Origin: Planctomycetales bacterium
GTDB taxonomy: Bacteria > Planctomycetota > Planctomycetia > Isosphaerales > Isosphaeraceae
Direction of reading: 5' to 3'
Length of the DNA stretch: 39,639 bases
NCBI GenBank assembly: GCA_027459775.1
Contig: DAIDHE010000296.1
Location: forward strand, 1-39,639
The notes under the pieces: generated by a model
What the model saw: only the letters and a program-made list of their open reading frames with translations
Databases searched by the model: none
What the model was told of the DNA's origin: nothing
Program-made: the position numbers and the translations under genes
Part shown: piece by piece, positions 36,378-39,639 of the stretch
How positions within the stretch are numbered: position 1 is the first letter of the stretch
Layout: every line of letters begins with the position of its first letter

Positions 36378-37979
36378 TCAAGAGTGGGGCCGGGCTGGGT
36401 CGGCTGGCGGTGGATCGAGGGGGATGCGATCGAGAAACGCCCGCGTGCGCGCCCTGAGCCCCTTCCAGACGAGCGTGTCGTGGGTGCGCGGACCCTCGTC
36501 CCGACCGAGCCATACAACGGGCGGATCGTCGGCCAGTGTCTTGCGTATGGCGGCGTCCATCGCCCCCAGCCCGGGAATGCAGCGGGCGGGCCAGACGAGG
36601 GCCAGGCGCGAGACGTGCGATGCCTGGTCCACGAGTGTGGTCGGCCGCTCCGCGGGCCGCGCGGCGAGCGCGGCGAGCGCATCCGCACCCCAGGCGATGC
36701 GCACCGATCGGCCGCGACGGTCGATCTCGAGCGGCCTGCCCGAAGCCTGGCCGCGGAGTCGATCGCCCTTGGCGTCGAGCGTGAGCCCGCCCGCCAGGCG
36801 GCCGAGCCGGGGCGCGACGTCGCGGACCAGCCGGGTCGCGCTCGCCTCGGAATTGGTGTGCAAGATCAGCACGAGCCCCGTGAGCTTGCCGGGCGCATCG
36901 GGCGCGGCCGTGACGGCCGCCGTGAAGCCCAGCAGCCGCGGCCACAAATCGGCCTCGAGGTTCACCCCCGCCGTCCGAGTCGTGAGGTTCAGCCGCGTTC
37001 GCGCGGGCGCGGTCGTCGCATACGCGGGGTCGAGCCTGAGCACTCGATCGACGACGCCAAACGCCCGATCGACGAAAGCGCCGCCCGGCGCGATCGCGAC
37101 CGCGATAATCGCCATCATCGATTCATGCGAGAATCCGTCGATCCAGCTTGGGTCGACCGTCTCGCGGGAGGGCGCCTCGTTCGCCGCCGCCGTGCGTTGG
37201 CCTTCGATCTGGGCCTGGATCTGGTCGTCGTGGAGCGCCAGCCGCGTCTCGAGCCGTGTGAGACCCAGGCCCTGGGCGCAGATGAGCGCGCGGCCGAGGG
37301 CGAGCGAGGGCACGGCGGCGGGCGACATGCGTTCGAGGTCGAACGCGGCGGTGAGCCCGTCCGCGAGGGGCGTCTTGAGCAGCGAGATCGCCGGCGATTC
37401 GCCGGCTTGGTCGAGCATTCGAGCGAGTGATTCTCGGTTGCTAGCGAGGGTGAGGCGAGGGCCGTCCTGGGCGGCGAGGAGCGAGCCCGTCTGGCCAAGG
37501 CTGACGACCGGAAGCCGACGGCCGCCAACCTGGAGCTCGGGAAGGTCGGCCCCGGCGCCGAGCCGCGTCGTCATGATCAGGGCCGCGAGCGCGCCGTCGT
37601 CGTCGTGGGGGCATAACGCTCGGTAGCGCGGCCCGGTTCGAGGGTCGCCCGGCTCGATCACCAGGGTCGCCCCGTCGAAGGCACGCCATTCGGGGCTCAT
37701 GAGCGGGTTGAAAAGCGCGATCGCGGCCTCGAGCGCCTTTCCCAGGTCGCCCCCCGAGGCCCGCTTCCACGCCGCCAGCGCCGCCGCCGGATGCGCGGCC
37801 CGCGCCCCGTCGAACAGCCCGATCACCGCCGCCGCCTGCCGATCCGGCCGATCGAGCCGGATCACGATCGCCTCGCCCCCGCTGGGCTTCGGACTCTGCG
37901 CGACCCCCTGAGACGGCGCCATGCCCAAGGCCAGGCCCAGTGTCATCGCGGAGAGGATCGCGTTCGCTTGAGACTCCAT
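36378..37979 (-). CDS. large secreted protein of unknown function
   Basis: The 533-residue protein has an N-terminal signal peptide (LSAMTLGLALGMAPSQG, cleavage after about AQS). The mature part has alternating beta/alpha segments such as EAIVIRLDRPDRQAAAVIGL, RLTLASNRESLARMLDQ and TGLVLILHTNSEASATRLV, with a cysteine-poor composition. It resembles the DUF3352-like exported proteins of planctomycetes in layout only. The ATG at 37979 has GGGAG 9 nt upstream. It is divergent from a small secreted protein gene and precedes the M19-like gene by 22 bp. Confidence 0.75.
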   Translation of the reverse strand: MESQANAILSAMTLGLALGMAPSQGVAQSPKPSGGEAIVIRLDRPDRQAAAVIGLFDGARAAHPAAALAAWKRASGGDLGKALEAAIALFNPLMSPEWRAFDGATLVIEPGDPRTGPRYRALCPHDDDGALAALIMTTRLGAGADLPELQVGGRRLPVVSLGQTGSLLAAQDGPRLTLASNRESLARMLDQAGESPAISLLKTPLADGLTAAFDLERMSPAAVPSLALGRALICAQGLGLTRLETRLALHDDQIQAQIEGQRTAAANEAPSRETVDPSWIDGFSHESMMAIIAVAIAPGGAFVDRAFGVVDRVLRLDPAYATTAPARTRLNLTTRTAGVNLEADLWPRLLGFTAAVTAAPDAPGKLTGLVLILHTNSEASATRLVRDVAPRLGRLAGGLTLDAKGDRLRGQASGRPLEIDRRGRSVRIAWGADALAALAARPAERPTTLVDQASHVSRLALVWPARCIPGLGAMDAAIRKTLADDPPVVWLGRDEGPRTHDTLVWKGLRARTRAFLDRIPLDPPPADPARPHS

Positions 37980-38175
37980 TCCGTCGCTCTCCCAGGTGCC
38001 ACCCAATCCGGCCGATCCAGGCTTGGAGCCGGGAAAAAACGTCGACCGCTTGCAAATCGATCGAGACGAGTGTATCAATATGGACCGAAGACGCGCAGGC
38101 GACATCGCAAATCTTGTCCGCTCGGTGCCGGTGTTCCCGATCCACACAGACGAATCTGACAATCAACCTCGATTC

Positions 38176-38601
38176 ATGACGATCCCTTTCCGCTCCTGGC
38201 GACCGATCGGCGTTCCGGCCGTTGCGATCATGATGATGATCGCCGTGCAGGCGATCGCGCCTGGCGCCGCCCAGGGGGGATGTTCGCATTACGTTTCGGC
38301 GCGGCTTGGGATCGAGAAATCGAGCGCGGCCCTGGATCGCCTGATCCAGAACGGCACGGATCGGCTCTCGACCCCGCTGCCCGCGCCCGCGCCTGGGAAA
38401 CCGTGCTCGGGCCTCTCGTGCTCCGGAGAGCCCGCCGCGCCGGCCGCGCCCGCGGGTGCGACGCGGCCGATCGCTCCTTTGTGGGCATGGAGCCCCGTCG
38501 GCGCGGGCCAATCGGCGCCGGCCGTTTCGTCGCGCTGCGCCGAGCCCGAGCCGACGCTTCCGGCGCCTGCCGCCGCCGACATCTTCCACCCTCCCCGCTA
38601 G
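38176..38601 (+). CDS. small secreted Pro/Ala-rich protein
   Basis: The 141-residue protein has a signal peptide (VPAVAIMMMIAVQAIAPGAAQ) followed by GCSHYVSARLGIE and a Pro/Ala/Cys-rich mature part ending AAADIFHPPR. It has five cysteines, two in the CSGLSCSG segment, suggesting disulfides outside the cell. An upstream frame exists but the signal peptide marks the ATG at 38176 as the start. No family is recognised; it could be a lineage-specific secreted protein. Confidence 0.55.
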   Translation: MTIPFRSWRPIGVPAVAIMMMIAVQAIAPGAAQGGCSHYVSARLGIEKSSAALDRLIQNGTDRLSTPLPAPAPGKPCSGLSCSGEPAAPAAPAGATRPIAPLWAWSPVGAGQSAPAVSSRCAEPEPTLPAPAAADIFHPPR

Positions 38602-38955
38602 CGTCTCTCGCTCGCAATATGCTTGCGCTCACGCCGCCGTTTCGAGCGGCCCGTCGGCGAACCGTCGGCGCTCCAGGGCGAAACTCGTCCACCGAGCGCG
38701 GCAGGCCGCGGACCAACCGCTTGACCGGCCGCTGAAACCTCGTCACTCGCGATCGGCCCTCGTCGATTCCTTCGGCGACGGCGGCGGGATCTGATCGCCC
38801 TGACTTTGCCCGTCTCGTCCGTCCCAGTCGCGAGTTCGTCCGTCGCCGTCCCTCGTTTGGGCGGCGATCGGCGCGGGTTCGTTCCCTGCGCCGAGTGAGC
38901 GGAACTTGTTCATAGTTTTTTTCCTGCACAACCCTGATACGAAAGAGTCCAACAC
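38602..38955. other. intergenic region with one possible small gene
   Basis: On the plus strand nothing coding is seen in 354 bp before the DUF1559 gene. On the minus strand a 56-codon frame (38743-38913) is the only candidate and is listed separately. Confidence 0.4.
38743..38913 (-). CDS. possible small hydrophilic protein (56 aa)
   Basis: The product begins MNKFRSLGAGNEPAPIAAQT, is rich in Asp, Arg and Gly, and has no hydrophobic segment. AGGA lies about 8 nt upstream of the ATG in the divergent gap before the DUF1559 gene. No family is recognised. Composition and length leave a chance frame quite possible. Confidence 0.28.
   Translation of the reverse strand: MNKFRSLGAGNEPAPIAAQTRDGDGRTRDWDGRDGQSQGDQIPPPSPKESTRADRE

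Positions 38956-39639
<684 letters not shown>

Overview
The window reads as a high-GC chromosome segment from a planctomycete, most likely near Isosphaeraceae/Singulisphaera. The evidence is family-level: a prepilin-like DUF1559 gene at the right edge, a decayed ECF-sigma/Ser-Thr-kinase module, STAS and FHA signalling domains, a formylglycine-type sulfatase, DUF1573 beside a multiheme cytochrome lipoprotein, and GTG/TTG starts. No rRNA, tRNA, CRISPR array, insertion sequence or prophage was recognised.

Region 1 (1-6506) is the most informative. Two minus-strand genes, a type III glutamine synthetase-like ligase (glnT/gmaS type) and a monomeric sarcosine/N-methyltryptophan-oxidase-like flavoenzyme cut by the window edge, diverge from mgsA-mgsB; mgsC follows on the plus strand after an inserted membrane-TPR gene with its own promoter-like sequence. 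Ligase plus MgsABC is the gene set of the gamma-glutamylmethylamide/N-methylglutamate route of methylamine use. The adjacent oxidase could replace the usual four-subunit N-methylglutamate dehydrogenase (inference).

Region 2 (6514-14494) is housekeeping: fumC, mnmE, yidC and a metallophosphoesterase on the minus strand, then tsaB and a methyltransferase on the plus strand. Region 3 (14685-19541) carries a DUF1573 protein, a metallophosphatase-like/tetraheme lipoprotein, a DUF962 membrane protein, a free-standing tRNA-binding domain and a secreted alkaline-phosphatase-superfamily protein.

Region 4 (19542-25076) is a decayed accessory stretch: an SMI1/KNR4-like gene interrupted by an in-frame TAG, two linked uncharacterised genes, remnants of an ECF sigma factor and of a Ser/Thr kinase, an orphan kinase N-terminus and two small membrane proteins. 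Region 5 (25196-32891) has a sulfatase, a bestrophin-like channel, a STAS-FHA-STAS protein, an EF-hand membrane protein, a MoxR-type ATPase and a DUF502 protein.

Region 6 (32937-39639) holds strong hairpins, groES-groEL, an M19 dipeptidase homologue that appears to have lost most metal ligands, a large secreted protein, a small secreted protein, a possible tiny gene and the partial DUF1559 gene.
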